Origin: Bigelowiella natans CCMP2755 | Lineage: Eukaryota; Cercozoa; Chlorarachniophyceae | Reading direction: 5' to 3' | Length of the DNA: 64,000 nt | Assembly: GCA_000320545.1 (NCBI GenBank) | Contig: ADNK01000002.1 | Coordinates: forward strand, 124,001-188,000 | Part shown: positions 1 to 12,267 of the stretch, one piece after another | Numbering within the stretch: position 1 is the stretch's first letter | How the letters are laid out: each line of letters opens with the position of its first letter | Made by a program: the position numbers and the translations under genes | The notes under the pieces: generated by a model | The model's database searches: none | What the model saw: only the letters and a program-made list of their open reading frames with translations | Told to the model about the DNA's origin: nothing

Positions 1-261
1 GATACTTCCTCTACATCGTGCTCATCGCCTGGGATCATTGCAACAACTTCAGTGCCAGCAAGTACTACGACCATGACCAAAATGACGACGACGACGACCA
101 AGACTACAATGTCAACGATGAATTCTTATGTAGTTTCCCCTACTATGAATTCATTTTCGCAGTCTTATTCATCATGCAGTGAGATTAAGTCGTCCCCACA
201 CCAGTCTACGACCAATGGTGCAATAGTAGGGAAAGGATCTCTACAGAAGGACCATCGCTAA
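1..261 (+). CDS. C-terminal piece of a Ser/Thr-rich protein, clipped by the window edge
   Basis: The frame is open from the first base to the TAA that ends at base 261, giving about 86 residues. It is dominated by Ser, Thr and Met, with runs such as MTKMTTTTTKTTM, and shows no recognisable domain. If it is real it is the last exon of a gene that begins to the left. Low-complexity open frames also arise by chance in this genome, so the call is weak. No poly(A) signal could be assigned with confidence. Confidence 0.3.
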   Translation, partial: DTSSTSCSSPGIIATTSVPASTTTMTKMTTTTTKTTMSTMNSYVVSPTMNSFSQSYSSCSEIKSSPHQSTTNGAIVGKGSLQKDHR

Positions 262-2700
262 GACATCCCATAACTTAGTCAGATGTGCAAAGTAGATGCT
301 CTGGAAGCATCAGGACAGTGTTGAGATTTCAGAATTGTGTACTTGTTCGAAAGCGTGAGTTCCTTTCTGACAAAATTCATGCCCACAAGCATCCTGTTCA
401 TGCCCACATTTAGACACATGTTCATGCATGGCACATCTGATTGATCACCTAGTTGCCCATTCGAAGATGATCATTGCTGAACTACGCGCATGTGGTCTCT
501 AGAGTCTAGATGATGGTCGCTGCAAGCCATTTGTGAGCACACAATCAAATTAGCCTCGTATGACAGGACCACCATTCAGGCTAGCAGGTGTGCTGTCATT
601 TGTGTCAGGCATGCGAACATGCCTAGATGTCTTCAGGCGAGACGAAGATGCAGGTGTCTAGCTGTAGCAAGCTGGAATTGTTGATGTTTCAGTTCATCAC
701 ATCTAGACATGCAGATGAACACATCTAGATCTGCTCTAGTGCTAGCTAGCTAGACCCATTCACTGCGCGCACTGGCGCATGCTGGCATGGCAAGATGAGG
801 TTTCACCATCATCTCTAGATCTGTTGCAACAACAATGATCTGGACAATGTGGCACATTTTGGCACAACTAGACAACACCAGATCGAGCAGACAATGTTCA
901 TTGCTCCATGCTTGACATCACTCACGTGAGCTGTCTAGCTGTGTCTAGCTAGCTAGTCTAGCAGCAGTGTGCGTGGTGCGCATCAATGTGTTGTGCCACA
1001 CCAATCTAGCTAGCTAGCTAGCTGGTGATTTCCATGCGAACGACTCGGGATGTCTGTCTTCGATCTGGACATCGATCTCACACTAGCTAGCTTGCGCTCG
1101 AGCGTGAGCAAAAGTGTCCAGACGTCTGCACATCTAGACATGCAAGACAAGACTCATCCAAGGACACTTCGTTGTGTGTGCATCATTGCACGATCTAGCC
1201 CGGTAGCGACAAAAACAAAAAAGTGTGACACACTCGGCACTTGTTCACCACAGAAAAGAAACGTGTCAAACAGCAAAACTCAACAAGCTAGCAAGGCTAG
1301 CTGTGGCCAGAGGGTTCACTGCCACGCCAGCACGCGCATTGCCCCATTGGCCCAACTAGCCAACTGCTGCTTCCATCTTGCTTGCCAGCTTGCTTGCTTG
1401 GCTCAGTCTGGCAGTCTCGGTGCTGTGAAGCTCCAGAGCTGTTTTTGTTGTCGCTTTTGACCACATGCTATGTGTCATCCAATGAACGAACGCTTCCCCC
1501 CTTGTGAGCGCCTGATGTGCGCTCCCTCCTCGAACCTGGGAATGTTTGACATCGAACATTGCGACAACTTCGCACTGCCAGACTGGCACAGTCTAGCAGT
1601 CGCTGAGTGTGCATGTGTGCGTGCACGCAGCACCACTCTGAAACTCTGGAACAAACGTTCACGTCTAGACGTGCACGATGCAAGTGAACAATGAAACAAT
1701 GAAACAATGACAATGAACCTGGAAACGTGAACAAACGTGAACGAACGAACGGGTGAATGCCAGAGTGAATGAACAAGTGAACAATGAACAATGAACAATG
1801 AACAATGATGATGAACTACATTTCCAAAATGCAACAAGACATTTGCAGTGCACGAAACGCAGTGCCTCGAGCCAAACCTGGCGAGGTCCAATTTTGGGCA
1901 TGTCATGACGCCATGACAATGCTGCAACACTCGCTACGAACGCGTGTTGGCTCATGCATGAAGTGAAACAAAAAGGAACCAAGAATGGCATTCTAGCCAC
2001 TCCTCCGTTCCTAGTTTCATTGTCTTTTGTGCATGATCTTTGCCAACTTCAGGACCACGCACCCCTGAGTTCTGCCGTGATGGTTTGCCCATGCCAGCAT
2101 GCTTGGAGATCACCAAGCAAGAACACCACACCTACGAACCCCAAGCGAACAATCCCATGGACCACACCTTCATGGTCCGCTTCACACCTGCCACAACATC
2201 CCCGGCTTTTGCGGAGACATTGCCCTCGCTGGAAGGCATGAAGGTGGAGGAGGATGCATTCTTCCGCCTTGAAGTGTGTCCTTTTCATGATGCTTGATTT
2301 GAAAGAAAAGAAGAAAGAAACTTTGTTGATCAATTGCATTTGAAAAGATCATCATGGAACGTGCCAACTCACCCATGCCAGCATGCCACAATGCTTGCAC
2401 ATGCATGCACTTGCTTGTGGCAAGGTCCAAAATTTGAGATTGAGAGTAACTCTGCGATTTCTCGAGATTGTTCCGAGATTGCTCGAGATTGTTCCGAGAT
2501 TGTTTTGAGATTGCTCCTGGTTCAGGCATCGTCGCACCTTCACGATCAACACGAAGAGGTGATGAATGAAGGAATGAATGAATGAGTGGATGAATGAATG
2601 AATGAAAAGGAATTTCTCTGATTTTGTGTGTGTATGTGTGTGTGTGTATGTGTGTGCGTGTAGATATGCTTAACTTTGCTACGACTCATCAATGACAAAG
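262..2700. other. intergenic DNA rich in CTAG / TGCA / CATG words
   Basis: No credible gene was found. Between about 480 and 1450 the sequence is full of short self-complementary words (tagctagctagctag at 1006-1021, repeated tctaga, gcatgc and catgcat). From 1680 to 1810 there is a loose repeat of gaacaatgaa; from 2455 to 2515 a repeat of gagattgttcc/gagattgctc; from 2560 to 2600 a gaatgaat repeat; and from 2625 to 2662 a tgtgtg tract. Short open frames here have amino-acid content dictated by the repeats. Confidence 0.7.
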
Positions 2701-3001
2701 TAAATCAGATTTCAATTTGAAAAAAGGGGGAATCAGCAATGCCTTCAGCTATTTCATCATCTCCACAATATTCCTAGCATTTTCTTCCCAAGCTGCCCCA
2801 CGCTTACAGCAAAATAGAGAAACTATGCTCGACCGTACCTACGAGAAATCTCTTTGTCGGACACACTTCGACGATTTCAAAGAGAAACAGGCAAACTAGA
2901 GACAGAAAGGGGGGATAGAGAGAAGAAGAACGTGAGAAGGGGGGAAGGATACGACCTCAAGCTAGCGATGTATGCAAGAACAGTTAGACTGGAGACAAAT
3001 C

Positions 3002-3033
<32 letters not shown>

Positions 3034-3076
3034 GCAAAATTTAAGGGAAAAACGATAAGCTGGATGCAATTTTCAG

Positions 3077-5227
3077 CAGCACGTCGTTGTTGGCATAGAC
3101 GAGGCTGGCCGTGGACCCTTAGCGGGTAGCTTCTGTATTTAGAGGTACGAGTTCTTCGATTGAATATTGATGCTTTCTTATTCAGGGCCAGTCGTTGCAG
3201 CTGCGTGCCACATCCCTTTTGATGTCCAAATAGATGGAATAAATGATAGCAAAAAAGTGCAGGAAGCTGATCGCGAGGCGCTTTTTAAAATACTCACCGA
3301 ACACCCGAGAGTGAAGTATGCCGTCAGGTCGAAGCTAGAGATTCAAATCGATGCTTTCTGTCTGCTGAGGAAGGATATTGTACTGTATTGTCAGTATCAT
3401 CGATGCTCGGGGTATTGAGAAGTTAAACATACTTCATGCTGCGATGGCGGCGATGGATGGCGCTTTTCAGAAACTCAATGCAAGTAGTGTAACATGCAAA
3501 ATCACGGCATATAAAACAGTTATTTGGACACAGGGGTCCATCCTTATGATAAAATTACCAGAGATATATTCGTTTCCAAAGAAATTCACATTGTAACAAT
3601 ATAATATTGTTACCATTTCTGTAGGCATTTTGGAGTTACCGTCATCGTCACCATCAAAAACTCTCGTCCTGATTGATGGACCAAGAGTCCCCCCTAAACT
3701 CAAAGACCAAAATGAAAGCTCTTTTGACGATAATGGTATAGATTTCTTTTCTCCTCCTCTGTGTAAAAAAACATCGGTCTCCAAATCCTGTATTAGGGTG
3801 ATGAAATATCGTTAAATAGAAAAAAGGCATCATGATGGATATGGATGATTATTGTTATAATAGTAATAATCAAATTCATTGTTATGTTAGTTCCTTTTGC
3901 AGTATTGCCTGTCGTAAAGGGAGACTCCAAGTGCTTTTCAATTGCTGCAGCCTCGATAATTGCTAAAGTTTCACGGTGAGAAGTCACATTTCCTACTTAT
4001 TCATATGTCTGCAACAAGTAGGCAATTGAGAAGTATGCAGATGATAGGGAAAATGATGGCGTCGATGATATAGTTTTTGTATGTCACCTCGTAGTGAAAG
4101 AGGTTTATTTACCGTTATCTTATGCCATGCCGATATTAGTATCGTACAGATACGTGTCTTACTAAACTTTCCGTATCATGATTATTGTAACATTGATTTG
4201 TTTTAATTTGATTAAAGAGACCGGATTATGTACAGTATGCATAAGAAATGGCCTCAATATCAATTTGCACGCCATAAGGTATGAGATGTGTACTATACTC
4301 ACATCGTCCGCCTTAGTAGTACTACCACAAAAAAGAAAAAGGCACAACGATTTTTGTATCTCGAGTATTAACATAGTAGTATATCCTATTCTATTTATGA
4401 TCCCTCCTAATGGCACACCAACTAATTTCAACCAATTCAATGTTGTAACATGATTGGTGGTGGTGATGATGATGATGATGATGATACATATTCCATCTTC
4501 TATCCAATTGCGACCGAGCACATATCTCACTTAGGTCATATTACTTACAAAAATCAAAGAAAATGAATGAACAGTAGTTTTGATATATAGGGATATCCGA
4601 CTGCATTACACGTGCAGGCGATCCGGCAGCATGGTTTTGTTTGACACAGAATTACTAATTTTTATTAATATACTTCCCTCGATGGTTGTGATGTGGGTGA
4701 TACGAATGGTGTCATTGGTAGTATAGGTCATGGTGATAATAGTGATGATGATGATTATGGTGATGATGATGATAATGATGAAATGAAGAGCATTCTTGGT
4801 ATTGACGAGGATGGTACGGAGAATAATCCAGTAATTCTCCTTTTCAAGGTCCTTGTGAAATCCATCGAATGACATTTGCTCCTCTTAAACACTGGTATCC
4901 AACCTCTTCAGGTTAGTGTCTTTGGTTGCTTTTTTTAGCTATTGTAGCACGAGAAATAAACACGTTATTAGCAACTTTCATCGTTTTGTCCATTTATCAG
5001 ATGTTAAAAAAGTGGAAAAGTATCAGAGCAAGCCGTCCAAAAAGCTAGCCAGAAAGCATACGACTACAAAAGCAGTTCTCACTCCCAAAAGCAGGAAAAC
5101 AAGAATACGGAAGATCAAGCAAACTCGCAGCCAAAACCAAACTGGAAGGACAAAAAAACACAAGCACGAGACAGGAACAAAATGTGTTCGACGTAGTAAA
5201 AGAATAGCCGCAATGTCGAAATCATAG
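3077..5227 (+). CDS. ribonuclease HII, multi-exon
   Basis: RNase HII cuts the RNA strand of RNA:DNA hybrids and single ribonucleotides in DNA. Exons that join in phase: about 3077-3125 (HVVVGIDEAGRGPLAG; catalytic Asp-Glu), 3186-3327 (PVVAAA, INDSKK), 3395-3483 (NILHAAMAAM), 3625-3735 (VLIDGP, third acidic residue), 3903-3975 (KGDSKCFSIAAASIIAKVSR), 4591-4633 (GYPTALH), 4849-4911 (CEIHRMTFAP) and 5001-5227. The order matches the bacterial-type RNase HII family. The last exon adds a Lys/Arg-rich tail of about 75 residues (KKHKHETGTKCVRRSKR), which looks like a nucleic-acid-binding or nuclear-targeting extension. The exon carrying the fourth acidic residue, expected between 3976 and 4590, was not resolved, and neither was the first exon; ATG 2825 is one candidate start. 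The bacterial-type motifs suggest an organelle or a nuclear replacement role; this is inference. Confidence 0.88.
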
Positions 5228-6430
5228 CAAGCTTGCAGCATTGCATTTGCACAAATATAGCCCTCTATATTACATCACAGAGGCAAATACATCCATATAT
5301 AGACAAATCTACATGCACACCGAGTTTCTATATTTCTATTACATCACACACAGCAATCTCCATCTGGTCTGCGTCCACGTATGTAGCATGTGCTGCTGCA
5401 ATGCGATGCGGCAAAGCGGACTAGCTGTATGATGAATCGTCTACAGAGATGCGCGCATCTACAATCCTTACAATCAGTTTTGAGCACTATGACTAGATGA
5501 GACGGATGTAATGAACAAGTTTACAAATAAAAATTTTTCAAATGCAGAATGGACATCCTAATAATGCAGTTGCGAGCACCTCTATGGACACACAACTCTG
5601 GAGCTCTCTATCTGCTCTTTTGAGCTCTAGCTAAAGCTACACACAGTGCACATCGCATCATCGTGTGTGTGCATCATGCTAGAATGAAAGTTGCACATGC
5701 GCATATGTGTCCATCTAGCTAGCTACTAGCCATATGATATCGTTGACAACCACACGTACAGCAGGCTAGCTAGCAGGTCTAGAGGTGCCTCATGAATTTT
5801 GTGATGATCGATCACATTCTTAGTTGACTATGCTAGCTATATAGCATGCTAGTTGATGTCATTTGCGTCTTGCGCACAATCATCAGCGTATAAGTGCTGC
5901 TGCTTGGTATCGTAGTGCCATATCCACAACGTACAACATGTGCACTCTAGCACCGTGCTATAATGACAATGGCTATGTGTCCTGTCTCTGTGTGTCCTAT
6001 CTAGCTGTGCTAGTAGTGTCTACTGTGTGTTCGTGTAGTCATTTCTGAATTTGCGCACAGCATGCATTCATGCAGTGCAAGCATCCATAGCGCTACTAGG
6101 CTAGCTAGCTAGTCTGATGACAAATGAAAAAAAAATATCATTACGTCCGTCTCACACGCTAGTCTGGCTATTATAGGCTGTTGCCGTTACGTGTCTAGGT
6201 GTGCGTGCTCGTTTTGCATGTTTGTGCGCAAAGCAGAAATTTTATGGGTACACAGCATGGAAATAAAGACACATAGTAAATTTGTGGTAAACTTGTGATA
6301 AATTTGATATACATTTAACACATCAATTAAAATTCAATGTGACTGAAGCCCTTGAAAATTTCCAATGTCTTCTGCCAAGACGATGTGCAATCTATTGTGA
6401 CTAAATCTGAACCATGATAATTTATATAAC
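5228..6430. other. tail-to-tail spacer with CTAG/TGCA-rich island
   Basis: The spacer lies between the 3' ends of RNase HII (+) and the rhodanese gene (-). From about 5580 to 6240 it is rich in ctag, tgca and catg words (ctagctagctact, gctagctagcaggtctag, gctagctagctagtctg). No gene, tRNA or long repeat is visible. Confidence 0.65.
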
Positions 6431-6460
6431 GAAGATTTTCAAAAGAATTTATTATCCAAT

Positions 6461-7440
6461 TTACTTCTTCTCAGTCGTCTCTTTTCCCATCTCCCACCAT
6501 CTAATCGATGTAACTTTATCAAAAATCTCGCCTGCAATTTTGCCGCCGTCGAGCCCTGCGCGAGCGAAACCGGTATCGACGTTTGTTCCTTCAACCTCCA
6601 TGGTGCCCTTTGGCATCCTTTGCATCCCACCAGCAAGCCACATCACATTGGTAAAACCTGAGGATTTTTTAAAATGTAAGCATGGATGTTGAATCAGATA
6701 TAACATCGTACCATGTGAAATGGGTCTAATCGCAGAGTTGGACAACTTTTATTTGCATTAAAGTCATGACAGAAACACAAACCTGCGTTAACTAGGTAAT
6801 CGGTTGCAACAAGGGATCTCAGTCCTTCGCCACAGCTGAGGATGAGTTTCGCATCAGCTGGGAACTCCTTCTGAACGTCTGCCACGAAGTTATCATTCCG
6901 TTCCAAATCGCGGCTGTGGCCAGCGTAAATACTATTTGACCATCGTCGAGCCAGTGACATGACATCAATTCCTTCGCGTTCTTTCACAAATGGAACATGA
7001 GTCGAATCTTTAGCTCTAATTCGTTCCCGCTCGTAAGCTGGACGCACATCGATCACCTGGAATCCGTCATCGAGGTATTCTTTCATCTCCTCGCCATAAA
7101 GTCCACGGGTCTTTTTGAGAATGCTGCGATAGCCATCGTATGCACTTCCAAATTTCCTGTAGTCTACACCATCAAAGCTTTGGCCTTTCAGATCTGCTCC
7201 AACCTGAAGTTTTCGGGTACCCCCACATCCGAGACGAGCGAGGTGTGAAAGTTGCGAAGGCCGTGTAGCTGAAAAGTGTGCAGTTCGCGTACTAGAGGAG
7301 ATTGAGGAGGAAAGCCGCGCTGAAGACGAGAAAGCAATGAAGGCAGCAACGCCAAAAAGAGCAAGGAGCGCGAAGGGGGTTGCCGACGACGATGCCATTG
7401 ATTGATATCTTCTGTGGTATCGTTTGTTCGGTTTGCGCAT
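6461..7440 (-). CDS. rhodanese-domain protein, probably organelle-targeted
   Basis: Two exons, 7440-6783 and 6657-6461, join in phase 1 across a 125-nt intron. The N-terminus after Met at 7398 is a hydrophobic signal-like stretch (ALLALFGVAAFIAF) followed by a Ser-rich region, which fits a bipartite ER + plastid leader; Met at 7440 is the longer alternative. The single rhodanese domain has the conserved 'IDVRPAYERERI' start and an active-site loop SCGEGLRS, so the catalytic Cys and the CxxGxR pattern are intact; the second exon supplies the C-terminal GFTNVMWLAGG. Rhodaneses move sulfane sulfur or sense it. The gene ends in Lys-rich MGKETTEKK. It is divergent from the HAD gene at 8261. Substrate and partner cannot be read from sequence. 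Confidence 0.85.
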
Positions 7441-8260
7441 AGAGGTTTTCTTTTTTCAGCACAATTGAACTATTTAGCACCACGAAATATGCTGCAATTA
7501 CCACATCTGAGACAGCTCTTCACCACAAAATATGAGGATAATCTTGACCTTTTTATTGCTATCGTTGCATCCAAAACCATTCTGCTGCCACAAGTAAAGT
7601 CTTTGCTAAGATTTCGTATTAGAACGAATAATTGAATGGCATTTATTTTGAAAGACATCCATTGACATCGAAAATAGAGTGCAACAAATAGACATGGGAT
7701 TTTACCTACTCTTTTGCTTTCCCGAATTATTCTTTTTGCTAAGATATCATTGCTAACTCATAACATCTCGCTACATGTAGAATTCGATTCGACTTCTCTT
7801 GGTTGGATTGCTCCTCCCTACCTGTAATATATATTCATCTCTCGAGACTTGTGTGTGTTTCGGGAAAAAATAGGGGTATACCAACATTGCTTCATCAGGC
7901 CGTTCGTACGACTTCTCTATCTCACAAGAAAAAAATTGCCTTCTTTTTCACTTTTGTTACTTCAATGTGAAATTCCATGTTTAGTCTTTTATCCTAGTCG
8001 CAAATAATAATCAGCTTCCATTTGAGAAATAATAATTATGAAGTCTGTACCCCCCCTTGGAATGCACTTTTCAAAATATCCTCATAAACTTCATATTCAT
8101 TGAATAATTTGATATACTTGCTATTTTTATTAATATTGAGAATAAATGTTGTCGTACAGACTATTTATCTAATTAAAATTCCACCGTTGAGGTAGGCCAG
8201 GTCTGAAAATTTAAAGGCGGCATTGAAGCCGACAAGTCTCCCACCATCGATTGGACCAAC
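7441..8260. promoter_or_regulatory. head-to-head spacer between rhodanese and HAD genes
   Basis: About 0.8 kb separates the two divergent starts. It is AT-rich with pyrimidine tracts and contains none of the CTAG-rich sequence seen in the tail-to-tail spacers. It presumably holds both promoters; no individual element can be named. Confidence 0.35.
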
Positions 8261-9977
8261 ATGAAGATATGTCGACAGTGGGGAGGAGCAATGATGGTGT
8301 TCATCGCTCTTACCTTTGCAAAGAAGACAGACTCACGGGTTCTAAGAGCTGGCTCGACAAGAACTGTCGCGGTTCGAAGCTTTTCCAAATTAGAATTAGA
8401 ACACCTCTGAGTGAATGTCACATGAGGATGTTGAATGCATTGAATAATTCTCAATAGAATATGTCATTTTTGTTTGATTTCAGTCTCATGGAATATGGAA
8501 GAACCTGCGACGTACCAGCAATGGAATCAGAAATAATTTCCATCGTACGTTACAGCGAAGTCCCTTCAAGTCGAGATCAATTTCTGGGACGCATTCCCTG
8601 GTCTTCAATGATGATCTTGAAATGCAACTAAGTCAGATAATAAAAGAGAGGAAGCTGAGGCGCGATGAGGTTAGCTTCAACCTTCAATTTCAACTATTTC
8701 TCCATCACTGAGCCGTCTTTCCCCCCTCTAATGTGTGACTGAAGTCGAATACTCAATGTCAGAAATCAGGTGGCAGGGCTTCATTACCAGCTGTTGCCTT
8801 TGATATTGATGGGGTGTTCAAAATGGGTGGTCAATATTCTGCAGCTGGAGCAGAGGCTCTACGAAAGGTGGTCGACGCCGAGATTCCTTACGTGTTGGTG
8901 ACAAACGGAGGGGGTGGTCGCACCGAGGAGCAGTACGCAAACGAGATGAACAAGAAATTGCAGGCAGTGGATGAAAAATCTGCTGATATGGAATTCGTTA
9001 CAGGCGATCAAATGATTTTGAGCTACACACCCTTCGACAGTGACCTTTCTCATTTGAAAAACGAGCCCGTTCTCATTGTGGGCTCACCCAGAATCCTGGA
9101 AGCAGCGGTAAATTACGGCTTTACCAAGGCGATGCATCTGAGCGAATACACATGCCGCCATCCCACTATGAACCCATTCGGAAAGTCTGGCTTGGAGAAA
9201 GATGATTGTGTGATAAATCTCGCAAGAGAAGAATGGAACGAAGATTTTAAAGCAATTCTTGTTTTCACTGACCCCGTGGATTTCTTCGAGGGAATCCAAG
9301 TCCTCACTGATGTTCTCTTATCAAGTAAGCCGGGCAAAGTTGAGTTTGAGCCTGAAAGAAGGATTCCAATAGTATTTTCTAATCCGGATCTCCTTTGGAA
9401 GACTCAATACCCACATGCTCGGTTTGGACAAGGAGCTTTCCGATTAGCACTGGAAGTTTGCTACAAAGCGCGTTTGCAAAATCTAGGTGCTTCAGAAAAG
9501 GAGATAGAGAATCGTCTCAGAGATTTTGTCCAATATGGAAAACCTGAGATTGCACAGTTTCTTCATACGAAGAGGGCATTAATCAAACAAGCAGCTAAGA
9601 CAGGGTATTATTCTTATTTTTTAGTAATTATGCTCACTTCCGTACACATTTGCATTAGTGAACACCATTGCAAGAAACAGAACGCTAATGACGGTGTTGT
9701 TACTAGGTGTGATATCTCCCACTACTACATGGTTGGAGACAACCCAATGTCGGATATCCAGGGTGCGATTAACATGGATGAGAGAGCTCGTTCGAAAGAT
9801 GAGAAGCGATGGTCAGGATTATTGGTACGGACGGGAGTTTACAAGGATGGAGACAATGATCTTGGAGCTACAAAGATTGTCGACAATGTCTTAGACTCAG
9901 TCGATCACATTCTAGATGCACATAAAGAAGAACTTCAGAAGTTAAAAGAGCAAAAAGCAACAAAGACTGTTGCATGA
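8261..9977 (+). CDS. HAD-superfamily hydrolase, subclass IIA (CECR5/HDHD5 type)
   Basis: The exons that can be fixed are 8484-8669 (basic, Ser-rich leader, phase 0 at both ends), 8767-9604 and 9707-9977. Met at 8261 begins a signal-like stretch (MMVFIALTFA) that is the best candidate first exon, but its donor is uncertain. HAD motifs: motif I FDIDGVFKMGG (nucleophile Asp and general-acid Asp), motif II YVLVTNGGG, motif IV GDNPMSDIQGA. The large C2-type cap lies between motifs II and IV, as in the CECR5 family of probable mitochondrial or plastid phosphatases; substrates in the family are poorly known. The 102-nt intron 9605-9706 has GT-AG ends, is a multiple of three and contains no stop in frame, so a retained-intron form with 34 extra residues before motif IV is possible. 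Confidence 0.85.
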
Positions 9978-12267
9978 GTAAAACCTTCAACCAATAGAAT
10001 TGATATCCAACTCCCAATTCCTGTGATTAAGTGGAAAATATTATGGAATCTCCGCGAATTGAAGAATGATAGAAAACAGTTTAAAAACAAAATCAGATAA
10101 ATTTCGATCAATTGCCATTCCTCGTTTCAACGTTGCATAGAATCTGGCAACTCATTTAGTTCGTCCTAATTATCATCTGCTGTAAATTTAGCACATATCC
10201 TCTGCTCGCAACAAAAACAACAGCAACAACAACTTTATGACTACCATCCACTTCCGCTTCCACGAGCACAACATATTTAAGTGCATAAGCGGTTTTGGTG
10301 AGATTGATGACAGGCAAGAGCATTAAGAGAAGCCTTGTAAATGGCACCAGCGAAACTCTGGCGGCATAGTTACTAATTATTAATCTTACCTACAAAGTTA
10401 CGTCTGGAAAAGTCTGGTTTAGCATCGTTACACCTTGATTTTCTGGACAATCAAGGTTTTTTTCCGAAAATGTAGCTACACTGGTATATTCGTTTGCGAC
10501 TCTTGCGCACACGTTCGAAATACCTATCAAAATTTAAATATGAATGAGAGCGCATTTTTTTTAGGACGTAGTTTGATAGTCGCAGCTCGCATACTGTCAT
10601 TTATATTGTTTACTTGTGAAACAAGTGCATTGAAAACTTAAAAAAGTCTATAAAAAGAGTACATTCAACTATACATAGCAAACATATCACAAATGAATCT
10701 AGTCAGCTAGCAGCAGCAGTGCTAGTAGTACCAGGGCAATGCGTTTAGTCTGAACACAATATCACGATAGTTAAGGCCAACATAGATTGTGCACTAGCGC
10801 ATCACAACACATGCACAAAGAGTTGCTATTCCATAAAAGCTTTGTCGCTTGCATTGGTATGTCATTATATGTAGACAAGCTAGTCTAGTAGTGACATGAT
10901 GCGTCGTGATGGTAGAATGTGAGACTAAAGACGGCTAGAAGTAGACGGATGTAATGAATGAAAAAATTACATTCTATCAATCGTATCTAGCAATAGACAT
11001 CAACATTCTAATAGCTGCCACATGCACAAAGCAGAGGCATGTAAGGCGGATGTAATTGGTCAACTAAATTTGTTCAATGGTCATCCTCATGTAATGCAGA
11101 GCAACTGTGCAAAGCATGTAGCCAACACGCATTAGCATGCATGCGATGCACAGGCAACTAATGTGACCATGCATGTATCGTTGTACACGGCGAGTTGATT
11201 CATTCGGAATTAATTGCGTTCGTCTGTGCCACGTCTCATTGTCTCATTGCAAATAGCAGAAAGAAACAACTCAGCTTTAGTCGTTGTGGCTGCAGCTAGC
11301 TGGCTGTGGGAAGCGTGCGCTGCGTCTAGGACAACATGATGGCAAGAATGAAAAAACATGCTAGCTGGGCCGCTCTAGCGCTTCATTGCGTCCATTTTGT
11401 CGCATGCTGTGTCCATTGAAAAATGCTCTAGCTAGATAGCCTACTAGTTGTGTGCACATGTGCACAGACACTTTGTCTCACACATGCGTGTTTCAGGCAC
11501 TGTATGTGATGCATCAGGCGGGCGTCATGATTGCATGAAAATTCTTGTCTTTTCATCAAATTCTCGTCGCTAATGTAGCTTTGCAATGCGATGCGACGCG
11601 GCTACGGCGCAAAATAGCCAGCGGCTACAATGTGTAAGCGCTCCTCAAGGCAGCTCTAGAGCTATGCATGACTAGCTAGATGATGCAGAGCTAGAGAGGC
11701 ATGCATTGTCTCAGACTGTCTGGTTGTCGTCGCTACAGCTACAGGCCCACGTGCCTTGCTAGCGCTAACAACTGTAGACAAGCGCACGGGCCTGCAGCGA
11801 CATACCTAGATGCGTCTAGCTAGCTAGATGATTCCTAGATTCGATCGTGTCGATGCATCACTGACTGCAATGATTCGCGGCACCGCTAGCTCTAGACCGA
11901 GCCACGCACATACGCAACCTCTTCAACATCATTGCACATTGCTAGATTGCATGGCAGTAGCGCTGTCTGGTTGTGGCTGATACTTAATCTTTGGTCTGTC
12001 GAAGACATATCAGCTTGACAGCAGACTGTATGTGAATCATGTAGTGCGCATGCCTCTGCTAGATCACGGATGTAGGACATGCGCGAATAATGAGCATGTA
12101 TGCATGTCGCAAACGCATGGTTACGATTATTTGCTTCCTGTCATTGTAAAGTCATCTAATTGTTTTGCAAATAGTATTCATTGCTAGTTGCTAGTAAGAA
12201 TCCCGTTAGCATTCTAGCCGGTGTGTGGGATGTATCCTTCAGAATGAAAAATCTCTTCAAATATTGC
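9978..12267. other. tail-to-tail spacer with a large CTAG/TGCA-rich island
   Basis: The spacer lies between the ends of the HAD gene (+) and the TBC gene (-). The first 700 bp are ordinary AT-rich 3' flank. From about 10700 to 12120 the sequence is dense in ctag, tgca, catg and gcgc words, for example ctagctagctagatg near 11818 and repeated gcatgc. No gene or RNA could be supported. Confidence 0.65.

Noticed and set aside
1050-2297. Cluster of overlapping open frames of 70-150 residues on both strands
   Set aside because: Composition follows local repeats (gaacaatgaa, tgca words); no domain, no splice chain, no agreement on strand.
4455-4486. (GAT)n and similar short regular repeats considered as CRISPR-like arrays
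   Set aside because: Units are 2-3 bp without unique spacers and the genome is eukaryotic; they are microsatellites.
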